A DNA stretch of 64,000 nt from Turnera subulata. Its lineage: Eukaryota > Streptophyta > Magnoliopsida > Malpighiales > Passifloraceae. Within the stretch, counting starts at the first letter, position 1, and the number at the start of each line of letters is the position of its first letter. Of this stretch, positions 1 through 11,970 are shown piece after piece. The stretch spans positions 30,354-94,353 of the forward strand of contig JAKUCV010003693.1 in assembly GCA_028386065.3 (NCBI GenBank), read 5' to 3'. The position numbers were made by a program, and so were the translations under genes. The notes under the pieces are model-generated. The model saw only the letters and a list, made by a program, of their open reading frames with translations, was not told the DNA's origin and searched no databases.

Positions 1-127
1 TTTCCCAAAATATAATCACCATAATTTCCCAGAAAAATAATAACATATTTATAATTTCCAGAAAATATATATAGTATTTATTTTTTCTAAATATATATAA
101 TAATATTTTCCAACACAAAATATAATT
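1..127 (-). repeat. Left part of an LTR remnant split by a later insertion
   Basis: This AT-rich stretch (repeated 'tttccagaaaa..ataata' texture) resembles the AT-rich middle of the minus-strand LTR at 32100-32700. The rest of the same LTR resumes at 9942, after the 128-9936 element, and ends at 11251. The target duplication TAATT is at 123-127 and 9937-9941. The remnant begins outside the window. That it is LTR is inferred from similarity of its right part to the 30835-33736 LTR. Confidence 0.65.
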
Positions 128-3100
128 TGCAACGACCCGGGTAAAATTTTCGAGATTTTTACCAAGCTGTTTTGACTTTTACGGTGGTTAATAAAATTTT
201 ATCGCGATTAATTAAAAATTTTACCAAACCGAGTCAATTTTCAATATTTTCACCATTATTTTTACAACTCTCAAAATTATCATTATTGTTAATACTATTA
301 CCATTATTACTATTTACCTATTCAACATTTATAACAATGCTTTTATTACTATTTTAGCTGGGAAATTCTTGTTGCAACAATTTACTAATTATAATTTAAA
401 AAGAAATTTAAACGTCGTAATTTGATGAATTCTATCGGACCGAGCTTTTCCGAGAGTTTTCCGGGAATAACCGAGCCTCGGAATTTAATTTCGAGGATTA
501 CTCTGGATTTCCTAGCCTCCTTTACGACTAACCGAGCCTCGGTTTTCAATTCCGAGACTAGGACGACGTTCACTGGTATTTATCGCATTTTCTGAGCCCA
601 AGTTGTATTTTCTGGCTCGGGACGGAAATTTGAACCGGCCAATCGTGGCTTGGCACGTGGCCACTTTTCTTTTCTTTTCTTTCCCTTCCTTTCTTTTCTC
701 CTTTTTTTTTCTTTTCTTCTCCATTTTTCTTCTTCAGCCGCCGGTCCTCCCCTCTTTCTTTTCTTGCTTTTTCCTGTGACTTGTTGTTCCCTTCCTTTGT
801 CTTCTTCTTCTCTTGTTTGCTTTATTTTCTCTTCCCCTTCACCGTTTCCTCCACACCTCCCCTGCCAAACCCATCTTCTCCTTACTCTCCTCCTCTTCAA
901 TTCCTTTTCCTCCTCTGCCTTCCCCAAGCAAGCCGCTGCCTCTCCTCTCTCCCTCCCGTTTTCCTTTTTTTTTCTTCCTCCCCGCCTTTGCCATCTCTGC
1001 CTCCTCCACACACACGCTGCCTTCACTGTCTGCGACCCACACAACCTTCCTCTCCCTCTCGCTTGCTCTCCCCCTCACCATCGAGCTGCCGCCGCTGCAG
1101 CCAGACGACGACCGCTGCTTCCCTGCTGCCGATTCCCTCCACGCCGCCGTCTTCCTTCTCTGCTGCTGCAGAAGAGACGAAGCCACCGGCCGCCACCGAT
1201 CCTCTTCCTCTTCCTTCCTCCACGCCGCCGATTTCACCTCTCCCCTGCCTCTGCTCGTGACGCCCTCTTCCCTGCAGGTAGCCACCGTCGTGGATCGTCG
1301 CCATCACCACATTGGCTCAGGTTGTCTCGCCCTCTCTTCCTTCCATGTTTCTTATTGGCTTTGCTTCGCCTTTGTTCTGCTGCCCACCGTTGCCCCCGAT
1401 TGGCTGAGTCGGTAAGACCAGTCGACGCCTTCTCCTCATTCCTTCGTTTTCTTTTCCCCTTCTCCTGATTTCTGTTGGATTGGACTAATCGGGCTTGATT
1501 GTTATTGTGTTATGATTCGACGGTATTAGTGATGGTGTGTTGACGGTTGAGGTTTGTGGGTGTTTCCCGCGGTGGTGTTGGCCGTGGATGTTAGGTGTGT
1601 GGTAGGTTTCGGTGATGTTGATGACGGCGAGCTTCAAGGGCAATGGAATTGCTACTCTCGGGACTTTTGAGTTGTTGATGGGCCGTGGACTGGAGTTTTG
1701 AGGGTGTTCAGCCGTGAACAGTACCGGCCGGAATCCGGCGAGTTTTCGGCGGCCTCGGGAATTTTCCGGCGAGCCCGAAAACGGACTTTGGGTAAACCCG
1801 AGCCTCGGACCATTCGTGCATCTTTAACGGACTTGAACGATATTAACGAACCCGAACGATAACGGACCCGGACTTTAAACGATTAATTAACTTAATTAAT
1901 AATAATCAATGATTCAATTTTATGCAATTTAATTTATGCATTATTTACTTTAATTATGCTTCTATGCTTTAATTCAATTTTATGCACTTATTTATTATAT
2001 GCTATTATTTAATTTTCCGATTGGGCTATTAAGAAGGCCCATAGCATTTTAATTTCCGGTTTAATTTTATTTACGTTTATCTGGGCTTGCAAAGGCCCAT
2101 TGAATTTAATTTTCGGTTTTATTGGGCTAATTATAATAAAAGGCCCATATTAGCTTAATTTAATTAAGTCTTTTATTTAATTAATTTGAACTTGTTTCTA
2201 TTATTTTCTCCAATGGACTAAACGCAAGTGAAGGTTCCCCTGGCTTAATTTCTCAATTATGTTATTACGTATCTAATACGTTTAACTACCGTTCCTCTAG
2301 GCTAATTGATAATAGGCCCATACCTTATTTATTTATCAATTTCAATCTTATATAAATATTACTAAAACCTATATTTTCATCGGCTAAATAATAAAAGACC
2401 GTAGTTATATTCTTGGCTATATATATATATATATACGAGTTTATTTTGGACCAATATAATAATAGTTTAATAACAATTATTTCTACCGATTTTATTTTCA
2501 CATATAACCCGTACAAAACTTATTTTGAGGCTAATTATATTTTATTTTATTAACGGTAATATTATTTAGAAATATCAATTCATTAACAGATATAATATTT
2601 CTGTTCAATGATTTAGTTATATATAAAATCTAACTACTTAGTGTGTACAAGTTTTGAATTGTTATATTATTAAATAATCGTTGTATTTTATAACGAGTTA
2701 TGGTATCGTTATTATTATCCTATCTATAATTCTCAGTTATATATGTACACATACCACAACTATGTTTTATACCATATATAGTATACATTAAATTCTTTCC
2801 GATGGTGATATTTTCTATTTAGTGCTTTATTATCAAATATAATATTCGAATATCAATTTCACGTATCTATCGTTTTCACTATTTTATAATCATTGGCTAC
2901 TAAACAAATACATATTTTACCATTTTAATCAAGAATAAGTACTTTATGGAATATTATATACTTAGTAATACGATTTCTTATATACGATTTAAACAACATA
3001 TTTATATGTGTGTATTTTCTTATCATAAGCGACCTAAGGGTCGGGATATCGGCTTGGGCGCTCGGTTTTGGTTTTTGACTTAAACAAGTACACCTAATAT

Positions 3101-3740
3101 AATCGTTGGATTAAATTAATTGCCACCAAGTCGGATGAACTGTTTGGTAAAAAGATAACTATGGAGATAATAAAATGAACAAATAAGCCGTCTAAATACA
3201 ATTAAACCGGTATCATGCATAATCATTTTGTTGTGCATTATAAGTGATTATTGTTTTCCTATATGTACATATAGGGTATCGAGGTTTGACCAGATAGCAG
3301 TATCAGAGACACATCAGAAGAGGATGGATAACCTTTGATATGTGCCCGTAATACTGTGTTTGTATTGTTGTTTGATTGAACTGCTGAGATGAATATTATT
3401 GGTTGATTGACTGCTATGATGGTGTTGTTATTGTTGATGATTATTGTTGCTATTTATTTGTTGTGGATTTTGCCATGATGTTACTGAAATGTGTTGTTGG
3501 TTTGTGATATTGTGAGTATCCATTGAGCTGTTAGTTATGAGTATTCAGTGATATGAAATTGTTGGCTGGTTGAGCTTGAGAAATAATCCGAGATGATAAA
3601 AAGTTGAATAATTGATGATAGGGTAATGGAATTGGAATTGAATTTGAGATGATGATATAATTGTCACGTGGAAAGTAGTGGTACGAATAGATGGTTAGAG
3701 ACTAGTTCCGTGGTGTCGTGGCCGGTTTGGTTAGTTGTTG

Positions 3741-3869
3741 GGGATGTTGATCCCGGATGATGTTGTTATTGGGATGTTGATCCCGGATTTGTGATATTGG
3801 GATGTTGATCCCGGATTTGTTGATATTGGAATGTTGATCCCGGATTGTTGGTATTGGGATGTTGATCCC
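3741..3869 (+). repeat. Array of five short palindromes GGGAT-GTTG-ATCCC
   Basis: Five spaced copies start at 3741, 3771, 3799, 3828 (GGAAT variant) and 3856, about 28-30 bp apart. Each can fold into a 5-bp stem with a 4-base loop. The other LTR has four copies (9270-9370), so the array changes by whole units. A related array lies at the matching place in the LTR at 30835-33736. Confidence 0.9.
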
Positions 3870-4109
3870 AGATTGTGATATGGCCTGGCATCCAGAATTA
3901 GTTAATAACCAGGTACGACCCTAGCTTGTCCAGTGACGGGGCCCGGAAGGTAAAATTGGTAATAAAAATATTTAAGCATTCTTTTGGTCTTGGAATAGTT
4001 GTTTATGGTAGTTTTTCTTGTGATGTGATTGTTTGTGCTTACTGTTGGGATTGTCATGCTTACATCAAAAGTATTACGGTTGAATTTATATCTCTGTTTA
4101 TCCTTCGTC

Positions 4110-4130
4110 GGTGAGCACTTCGGACTCACC
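4110..4130 (+). other. Conserved 21-bp LTR hairpin
   Basis: The stem is GGTGAG/CTCACC with the loop CACTTCGGA, followed by CCTCGCCTGCGGG. The identical 21 bp occurs at 9610-9630, 42508-42528 and 49984-50004, and as reverse complement at 31174-31194. It lies about 300-370 bp before the LTR 3' end in each case. A role in R/U5 RNA structure, such as packaging, translation or 3' processing, is inference. Confidence 0.85.
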
Positions 4131-4439
4131 CCTCGCCTGCGGGGTTTCGTCCCGTAGGTTGAGTTGTTTATAGTGCAGGTACGTATGAGGCAAGCTGCGG
4201 CGCACCCCTCGGGCAGGACTCGGATCCATTAGCTGCATCGGGCTTTGCATATGTTGACATTAAATTAAAAATGCTTCCACTGTGCTGTTGTTATTGAGAT
4301 TCCCGAAGTCGGGTGTTATGCTTTTGTTGTTGGGCGGTTGGGCGGATTTTCTGTTGTATTACACAGTTTGTGCCATGTGTCGGCACTGTTGTTAGTAATC
4401 ACTGTATGTCGGGTAATTTTAGGTCGGGGTGTTTCATTT

Positions 4440-4454
4440 TGGTAGCGGAGCGGG
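4440..4454 (+). other. Primer-binding site, initiator tRNA-Met type
   Basis: TGGTAGCGGAGCGGG begins 3 bp after the 5' LTR. It is close to the TGGTATCAGAGC primer site usual in plant Ty3/gypsy elements and to TGGTAGCAGAGCGGG at 42880 in the autonomous element. Confidence 0.75.
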
Positions 4455-4551
4455 CGGTAGATCCTAGGGTGTTTGCTGTGCTTGTTTGTTGTGCATAGCT
4501 CGCTCCACATGATTATCATAATTGCATGCATATTCATATGGTTAGTGCATA

Positions 4552-4680
4552 ATGGATCCGGTTGAGGGATGCCAGCTTGCTGCAGAACATTCATATGTGA
4601 GTATACTTTTTCATAAATATAGTTGGGCGACAAATTACCCGTATTTCGGTATTTTACAATATTGTTGTTTGTTGATTTGA
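4552..4680 (+). pseudogene. Residual gag start (42 codons) in the LARD-like element
   Basis: The ATG opens a 42-codon frame starting MDPVEGCQLAAEH. The Ty3 element has an equivalent frame at 42993 starting MDPAEGHQHAAQ, at a similar distance from its primer site. After about 13 codons the similarity ends and the frame closes at 4680. The non-autonomous element therefore appears to descend from a gag-bearing parent and keeps the leader through the gag start. The remnant might serve as a packaging signal rather than encode a protein. Confidence 0.7.
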
Positions 4681-5695
4681 AGTTTTGGAAAGAAAGTTTT
4701 TAAAGGATGAGTTTTGACAAAGTGACATTTACAGCTTAGGCTGTGGGTTGAATGTATTTATAAGATGTAACCATTGTTTTTGGGAAGTTTTATGATTTTG
4801 TTGATGAGATGTTTTTAAAGATTTTATTATAAAGTTCAAACATGGTCGTTGCCGGGAAGAACAGTGAGATAATGGGACTTTGAGAAGGCAAGAAGTCTAC
4901 CTTGTTGTACCAGTACACCGGATGTTTCGACAGAACAAGTAAGATTTGATTTTGGGTTTTGGGTTTTTATTTCTTAAAGTGATGATATGATATTACATGA
5001 CCTTGAGTAAGTGAGAAATGATGATTTTTAAGTACTGTTTTGATTATGACGTGGTAATTGATGACTTTTGGGTACTGCTATATTTATGACGTGATAATTC
5101 GAGTTGAGGATTGGATTGATACTCTTGGGAAATTTTATGATTTTGGAGGTGAATCAATTTTCTTTTAAGAAATGGGTTGAGGATTTGAAGATTCTTGGAT
5201 ACTAAAGTTGTTTGTGATGTGATAACTCGATCTGAGGATTGGATTAGTGATTATGGAATTTTTGATGTCAAAGGTGATTTGTTCTTAAAAAAAAGAGTTT
5301 GATGATTTGATGATTCGAGGTATTATTTAAAGAGCTACAATCGAAGTTATGATCTTTGCTAGTTTCGGTGGATCTAAGAAAAGAGATATTATTTGATGGA
5401 TGATTATGTTAGTAATCAATTTTGGAGTATTAATCGGCAATATTTGGGAGAAGTTAAAAAAAAAAGAATATATATACATATATTGTTTGACGGATAATTA
5501 TGTAATAAATTCTGAGGTGATGATCGACATGGTTTGGGGGTTACAATCTGGAAAATTTATTCTGAAAATTCAATTATGATTGATGGGAGATAATTTGGAA
5601 TGTATAGATTTGATGAACAGTGGAAGGACTGATGATCATGATAACTATGTATATATGTTTATGGGATTAGTGGATTACGGTGTGAATTTCGAGGA

Positions 5696-5720
5696 CAAAT
5701 TTTCTTTAAGGAGGGTAGAA
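5696..5720 (+). other. Polypurine tract module before the 3' LTR
   Basis: The purine-rich AAGGAGGGTAGAA immediately precedes the LTR TG. It is preceded by a GAATTTCGAGGACAAATT block (from about 5684) that recurs before the 3' LTR at 47619 and, in reverse, at 33737-33775. It fits a plus-strand primer site. Confidence 0.75.
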
Positions 5721-8700
5721 TGTAACGACCCGGGTAAAATTTTCGAGATTTTTACCAAGCTGTTTTGACTTTTACGGTGGTTAATAAAATTTTATCGCGA
5801 TTAATTAAAAAATTTACCAAACCGAGTCAATTTTCAATATTTTCACCATTATTTTTACAACTCTCAAAATTATCATTATTGTTGATACTGTTACCATTAT
5901 TACTATTTACCTAATCAACATTTATAACAATACTTTTATTACTATTTTAGCTGGGAAATTCTTGTTGCAACAATTTACTAATTATAATTTAAAAAGAAAT
6001 TTAAACGTCGTAATTTGATGAATTCTATCGGACCGAGCTTTTCCGAGAGTTTTCCGGGAATAACCGAGCCTCGGTTTTCAATTCCGAGACTAGGACGACG
6101 TTCAGGGGTATTTATCGGATTTTCCGAGCCCAAGCTGTAATTTCGGGCTCGGGACGGAAATTTGGACCGGCCAATCGTGGCTTGGCACGTGGCCACTTTT
6201 ATTTTCTTTTCTTTCCCTTCCTTTCTTTTCTCCTTTCTTTTCTTTTCTTCTCCATTTTTTTTCTTCAGCCGCCGGTCCTCCCCTCTTTCTTTTCTTGCTT
6301 TTTCCTGTGACTTGCTGTTCCCTTCCCTTGTCTTCATCTTCTCTTTTTTTTTTTTTATTTTCTCTTCCCCTTCACCGTTTCCTCCACACCTCCCCTGCCA
6401 AACCCATCTTCTCCTTACTCTCCTCCTCTTCAATTCCTTTTCCTCCTCTGCCTTCCCCAAGCAAGCCGCTGCCTCTCCTCTCTCCCTCCCGTTTTCCTTT
6501 TTTTTTCTTCCTCCCCGCTTTTGCCATCTCTGCCTCCTCCACACACACGCTGCCTTCACTGTCTGCGACCGACACAACCTTCCTCTCCCTCTCGCCTGCT
6601 CTCCCCCTCACCATCGAGCTGCCGCCGCTGCAGCCAGACGATGACCGCTGCTTCCCTGCTGCCGATTCCATCCACGCCGCCGTCTTCCTTCTCTGCTGCT
6701 GCAGAAGAGACGAAGCCACCGGCCGCCATCGATCCTCTTCCTCTTCCTTCCTCCACGCCGCCGATTTCACCTCTCCCCTGCCTCTGCTCGCGACACCCTC
6801 TTCCCTGCAGGTAGCCGCCGTTGTGGATCGTCGCCATCACCACATTGGCTCAGGTTGTCTCGCCCTCTCTTCCTTCCATGTTTCTTGTTGGCTTTGCTTC
6901 GCCTTTGTTCTGCTGCCCACCGTCGCCCCCGATTGGCTGAGTCGGTAAGACCAGTCGACGCCTTCTCCTCATTCCTTCGTTTTCTTTCCCCCCTTAGCCT
7001 GATTTCTGTTGGATTGGACTAATCGGGCTTGATTGTTGTTGTGTTATGATTCAACGGTATTGGTGATAGTGTGTTGACGGTTGAGGTTTGTGGGTGTTTC
7101 CCGTGGTGGTGTTGGCCGTGGATGTTAGGTGTGTGGTAGGTTTCGGTGATGTTGATGACGACGAGCTTCAAGGGCAATGGAATTGCTACTCTTGGGACTT
7201 TTGAGTTGTTGATGGGCCGTGGACTGGAGTTTTGAGGGTGTTCAGCCGTGAACAGTACCGGCCAGAATTCGACGAGTTTCCGGCGGCCTCGGGAATTTTC
7301 CGGCGAGCCCGGAAACGGATTTTGGGTAAACCCGAGCCTCGGACTATTCATGCATCTTTAACGGACTTGAACGATATTAACGAACCCGAACGGTAACGGA
7401 CCCGGACTTTAAACGATTATTTAACTTAATTAATAATAATCAATGATTCAATTTTATGCAATTTAATTTATGCATTATTTACTTTAATTATGCTTCTATG
7501 CTTTAATTCAATTTTATGCACTTATTTATTATATGCTTTTATTTAATTTTCCGATTGGGCTATTAAGAAGGCCCATAGCATTTTAATTTCCTGTTTAATT
7601 TTATTTACGTTTATCTGGGCTCGCAAAGGCCCAATGAATTTAATTTTCGGTTTTATTGGGCTAATTACAATAAAAGGCCCATATTATCTTAATTTAATTA
7701 AGTCTTTTATTTAATTAATTCGAACTTGTTTCTATTATTTTCATCGATGGACTAAACGCAAGTGAAGGTTCCCCGGGCTTAATTTCTCAATTATGTTATT
7801 ACGTATCTAATACGTTTAACTACCGTTCCTCTGGGCTAAATGATAATAGACCCATACCTTATTTATTTATCAATTTCAATCTTATATAAATATTACTAAA
7901 ACCTATATTTTCATCGGCTAAATAATAAAAGACCGTAGTTATATTCTTGGCTATATATATATATATATATACGAGTTTATTTTGGACCAAAATAATAATA
8001 GTTTAATAACAATTATTTCTACCGATTTTATTTTCACATATAACCCGTACAAAACTTATTTTGAGGCTAATTATATTTTATTTTATTAACGGTAATATTA
8101 TTTAGAAATATCAATTCATTAACAGATATAATATTTCCGTTCAATGATTTAGTTATATATTAAGTCTAACTACTTAGTGTGTACAAGTTTTGAATTGTTA
8201 TATTATTAAATAATCGTTGTATTTTATAACGAGTTATGGTAACGTTATTATTATCCTATCTATAATTCTCAGTTATATATGTACACATACCACAACAATG
8301 TTTTATACTATAGATTAAATTCTTTCCGATGGTGATATTTTCTATTTAGTGGTTTATTATCAAATATAATATTCGAATATCAATTTCACGTATCTATCGT
8401 TTTCACTATTTTATAATCATTGGCTACTAAACAAATACGTATTTATTACCATTTTAATCAAGTATAAGTACTTTATGGAACATTATATACTTAGTAATAC
8501 GATTTCTTATATACGATTTAAACAACGTATTTATATGTGTGTATTTTCTTATCATAAGCGACCTAAGGGCCGGGATATCGGCTTGGGCGCTCGGTTTTGG
8601 TTTTTGACTTAAACAAGTACACTTAGTATAACCGTTGGATTAAATTAATTGCCACCAAGTCGGACGAACTGTTTGGTAATAAGATAACTATGGAGATAAT

Positions 8701-9936
8701 AAAATGAACAGATAAGCCGTCTAAATACAATTAAACCGGTATCATGCATAATCATTTTGTTGTGCATTATGAGTGATTATTGTGTTCCTATATGTACATA
8801 TAGGGTATCGAGGTTTGACCAGAAAGCAGTATCAGAGACATATCAGGTGAGGATGGATAACCTTTGATATGTGCCCGTAATACTGTGATTGTATTATTAT
8901 TTGATTGAACTGCTGAGATGAATATTATTGGTTGATTGACTGCTATGATGCTGTTGTTATTGTTGATGATTATTGTTGCTATTTATTTGCTGTGGATTTT
9001 GCCATGATGTTGCTGAAATGTGCTGTTGGTTTGTGATATTGTGAGTATCCATTGAGCTGTTAGTTATGAGTATTCAGTGATATGAAATTGTTGGCTGGTT
9101 GAGCTTGAGAAATAATCCGAGATGATAAAAAGTTGAATAATTGATGATAGGGTAATGGAATTGGAATTGAATTTGAGATGATGATATAATTGTCACGTGG
9201 AAAGTAGTGGTACGACTAGATGGTTAGAGACTAGTTCCGTGGTGTCATGGCCGGTTTGGTTAGTTGTTGGGGATGTTGATCCCGGATGATATTGTTATTG
9301 GGATGTTGATCCCGGATTTGTGATATTGGGATGTTGATCCCGGATTTGTTGATATTGGGATGTTGATCCCGGATTGTGATATGGCCTGGCATCCAGAATT
9401 AGTTAATAACCAGGTACGACCCTAGCTTGTCCAGTGACGGGGCCCGGAAGGTAAAATTGGTAATAAAAATATTTAAGCATTCTTTTGGTCTTGGCATAGT
9501 TGTTTATGGTAGTTTTCTTGTGATGTGATTGTTTGTGCTTACCGTTGGGATTGTTATGCTTACATCGAAAGTATTACGGTTGAATATATATCTCTGTTTA
9601 TCCTTCGTCGGTGAGCACTTCGGACTCACCCCTCGCCTGCGGGGTTTCGTCCCGTAGGTTGAGTTGTTTGTAGTGCAGGAACGTACGAGGCAAGCTGCGG
9701 CGCACCCCTCGGGCAGGACTCGGATCCATTAGCTGCATCGGGCTTTGCATATGTTGACATTAAACTAAAAATGCTTCCGCTGTGCTGTTGTTATTGAGAT
9801 TCCCCAAGTCGGGTGTTATGCTTTTGTTGTTGGGCCTTTGGGCCGATTTTCTGTTGTATTACACAGTTTGTGCCACGTGGCGGCACTGTTGTTGTTAATC
9901 ACTGTATGTCGGGTAAATTTAGGTCGGGGTGTTTCA
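5721..9936 (+). repeat. 3' LTR of the LARD-like element (4216 bp)
   Basis: It is collinear with 128-4436, starting TGTAACGACC and ending GGTGTTTCA. It has four palindrome units (9270-9370) instead of five, the hairpin at 9610-9630, and a longer TA microsatellite near 7953. Small indels against LTR1 occur, for example at about 6090, where a block around 481-540 is missing. Confidence 0.92.
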
Positions 9937-9941
9937 TAATT

Positions 9942-9958
9942 AGCTTTAATTTTCAAAG

Positions 9959-9989
<31 letters not shown>

Positions 9990-11251
9990 CCACAACCATA
10001 ATTTTCCAGGGGAAATAATATATATAAAATTTCCAGGAATTATTTTCATGGTATATATATTTTTCAAAATAACCATAATAATAATTTTCAAACAAAACAT
10101 AATTATCTTAATTTTCCAAAATCAAGTATATGTTTTTTTTTCAAAATAACTATTTATAATTACCATATATTTCCCCAGAATTATATTTGTAATTTTCCAA
10201 AATAATAAATCTATTTTTATCCAGAAACAAATGCCAACAAATAAATATATAAATGTATATATGTTTTTTTTTTAGGGAAACCCGGCTGGCAACCCATCCA
10301 AGGTAGCGACCCGGCCAAGGAAACAGGTAAAACCCGACTCACCTAGCAGGTACAGAGGCGGCGGTGCGACGACAGCGCGAGGGAAGGACGAGCGAGCACA
10401 GCAGCGGCATCAGGCTGCTTGGTGCGGCGCGAGAGCTGCGAAAAGGAAGCGCGGCGGCGATGGAGCAGCGACGGGCGCGGGAGAAGCAGATCCGCCGGGT
10501 CTGCTTGCGGGTCAACGGCGACTGGCGGAGCGTCGGCAGACGGAAGAGCAAGCGAGCGACGGCTTCGAGGTCGCCATGGCACGGCGAAGGCGAGGCTGGT
10601 GGCGGTGAAGCTCGAGACGGCGCCGGTCGTCCTCCCGTGAACAGTGACCGAGAGGGTGAGGTTGTCGGCACTGTTCACTCCGGGTTTTCTTTTTTTTCTT
10701 TCTTTTCTTTTTTTCTATTTTTCCTTTCTTCTTCTTTTTTTTTTATTTTCTGTATTGTTTTTTTCTTTTCTTTTTTTCGTTTCTTTTTTTTTCTTCTTCT
10801 ACTCTTTTTTCCGATTTTCCCCTTTTTCTTTCTTTTTTTCTCTTTTCCTCTCTTTTTTTTTTCTCTCCTTTCTTCCTCTTTTCTTCTTCCTTTCTTCCCC
10901 TACTTCCTGCCCGATTCCTGCTTTTAAACTTTTTTTACTATTCATCATGTGAAGCTTCAATAATGCAGCTTGTTTGCATTACGGAGCGAGTCCGGTCCAG
11001 ACCAGAAAATAACTGATACCCCCTTAGTTATTTTCCGGTGTGATTTTCAGAAGATTCCGGAACCCGAAAAATACCGACTTAGGCCCGAAAAATCCACGAA
11101 AAAATCTCGAGCGCGGGAAAAGCCTCGGTTTCGAAAAACGATGCTCGATTTACCTTGAATTAATTACCCAAGATTAATTCAACGGTAAATCACTGTAAAA
11201 AGACTTTTACAGTCCCGGTAAAAATCTAAATTTTTACCCGTGCTGTTACGT
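9942..11251 (-). repeat. Right part of the split minus-strand LTR remnant
   Basis: It resumes the LTR broken at 127. It contains a TA microsatellite (9960-9987), GC-rich sequence (10280-10670), a T/C-rich tract (10680-10930) and a block at about 10990-11251 that closely matches 33475-33736 and 35773-36038. It ends CGTGCTGTTACG, the degraded LTR 5' end in reverse (expected CTGTTACA). Long open frames in the GC- and T-rich parts are compositional and not genes. No matching second LTR is visible, so it may be a solo LTR or part of an element extending left of the window. Confidence 0.8.
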
Positions 11252-11970
11252 AAACACTTCTTAATATATATAATTTTTTTTGTAATCCATAATTGTTGTT
11301 AAAAAACTTAGATATATACTTGATAATTTACCATAAAAAAGATATACTTGACAATGATTGCATATATTGATGTGAAAACTTGAATTATATTACTGGATTA
11401 TAATTACGTTCAATATTAAATAAATATCTTTCGAAATTTATATAATTATAATTAATAATGAAAATTAAATTATTACAACTGCGATTATAAATATTTTAAG
11501 GTGTTTTATAGTTCCTTTAATAAATGATATATATTTCATCATTTATATTTGGCCCCTTGAAATTAATATTGTTTTATTACTCATGTGTTCGGCCAAGTTT
11601 GGTTGAGCCAAAATTGGTTATTGATGCAAATTTGGAGTACAAGACAGGGAAAAGAAGAAAAAGAAATAGAAAACAAGTAGAATTCTTACACCGACAGTTA
11701 AATAGAAGGGGATCACATAGCCCATTCAAGAACATTAATCAACAACAGCCACCCATGAAAAAAGAAAAAAAGATCAAAATAAAAGCACACACATATATAG
11801 TACAGACCTTCTAATTAACGCAGTTCCTGGCTAGCCTTATTTTCTTACATAATATATTTTTTTCTTCATTTTTTCGCCTTTCAGAATGGCTAAGGCATGG
11901 TTGGCTTGCCTTATTTTGAAGGACTGTATATAATCTCCACTCCAGGATTGACCTTCTCTCAGGAAAACTT
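11252..11970. other. AT-rich intergenic region downstream of the lectin gene
   Basis: No gene, RNA or transposon end is recognisable. The short plus frame at 11524-11814 is lysine-rich with no motif. The 3' UTR and poly(A) site of the minus-strand lectin gene should lie at the right end of this stretch. Confidence 0.5.

Larger units (their letters stand above)
128..4436 (+). repeat. 5' LTR of the LARD-like element (4309 bp)
   Basis: It starts TGCAACGACCCGGG (the other LTR has TGTAACGACCCGGG) and ends GGTCGGGGTGTTTCA. In order it holds: a CT-rich tract (about 660-1480) whose long open frames are low-complexity and not credible genes; G/C-rich sequence to about 1880; AT-rich sequence with a TA microsatellite near 2420; inverted GGGCT..AGGCCCA pairs (2024-2150); a palindrome array (3741-3869); and a hairpin (4110-4130). 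The transcription start and R/U5 boundaries cannot be set from sequence alone. Confidence 0.92.
4437..5720 (+). other. Short internal region of the LARD-like element, no gag-pol
   Basis: The 1284 bp contain a primer-binding site (4440-4454), a gag-like start ORF (4552-4680), and then A/G-rich, T-rich non-coding sequence with no retroviral domain in any frame. The short frame at 5580-5768 crosses into the 3' LTR and shows no recognisable motif. The region may keep packaging or dimerisation signals, but this is not shown. Confidence 0.8.
128..9936 (+). mobile_element. Large non-autonomous LTR retrotransposon (LARD-like), complete with TSD
   Basis: Two direct repeats (128-4436 and 5721-9936) begin TG and end CA. 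They are flanked by the perfect 5-bp target duplication TAATT (123-127, 9937-9941). The internal region is only 1284 bp and lacks gag-pol. It has a tRNA-Met-type primer site right after the 5' LTR and a purine tract before the 3' LTR. The ends and primer site resemble those of the autonomous Ty3 element at 40222-50349, so mobilisation in trans by a chromovirus of that lineage is likely. LTRs of over 4 kb with a gene-less interior fit the LARD class. The LTRs differ by scattered substitutions and small indels, so the insertion is not brand new. Confidence 0.93.

Noticed and set aside
650..1468. Long open frames in CT-rich DNA of the LARD LTR (and 6162-6948, 839-1285 minus)
   Set aside because: They are low-complexity Phe/Ser/Leu/Pro-rich or Arg/Glu-rich translations of a pyrimidine tract, overlapping in several frames and on both strands.
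3742..3869. CRISPR-like array (repeated units with spacers)
   Set aside because: The units are short palindromes with similar linkers in a plant LTR; no Cas genes and the spacers are not unique.
10339..10952. Overlapping ORFs in GC-rich and T-rich LTR DNA
   Set aside because: Compositional open frames in an LTR remnant; the same composition in the 32641-33465 LTR gives similar meaningless frames.
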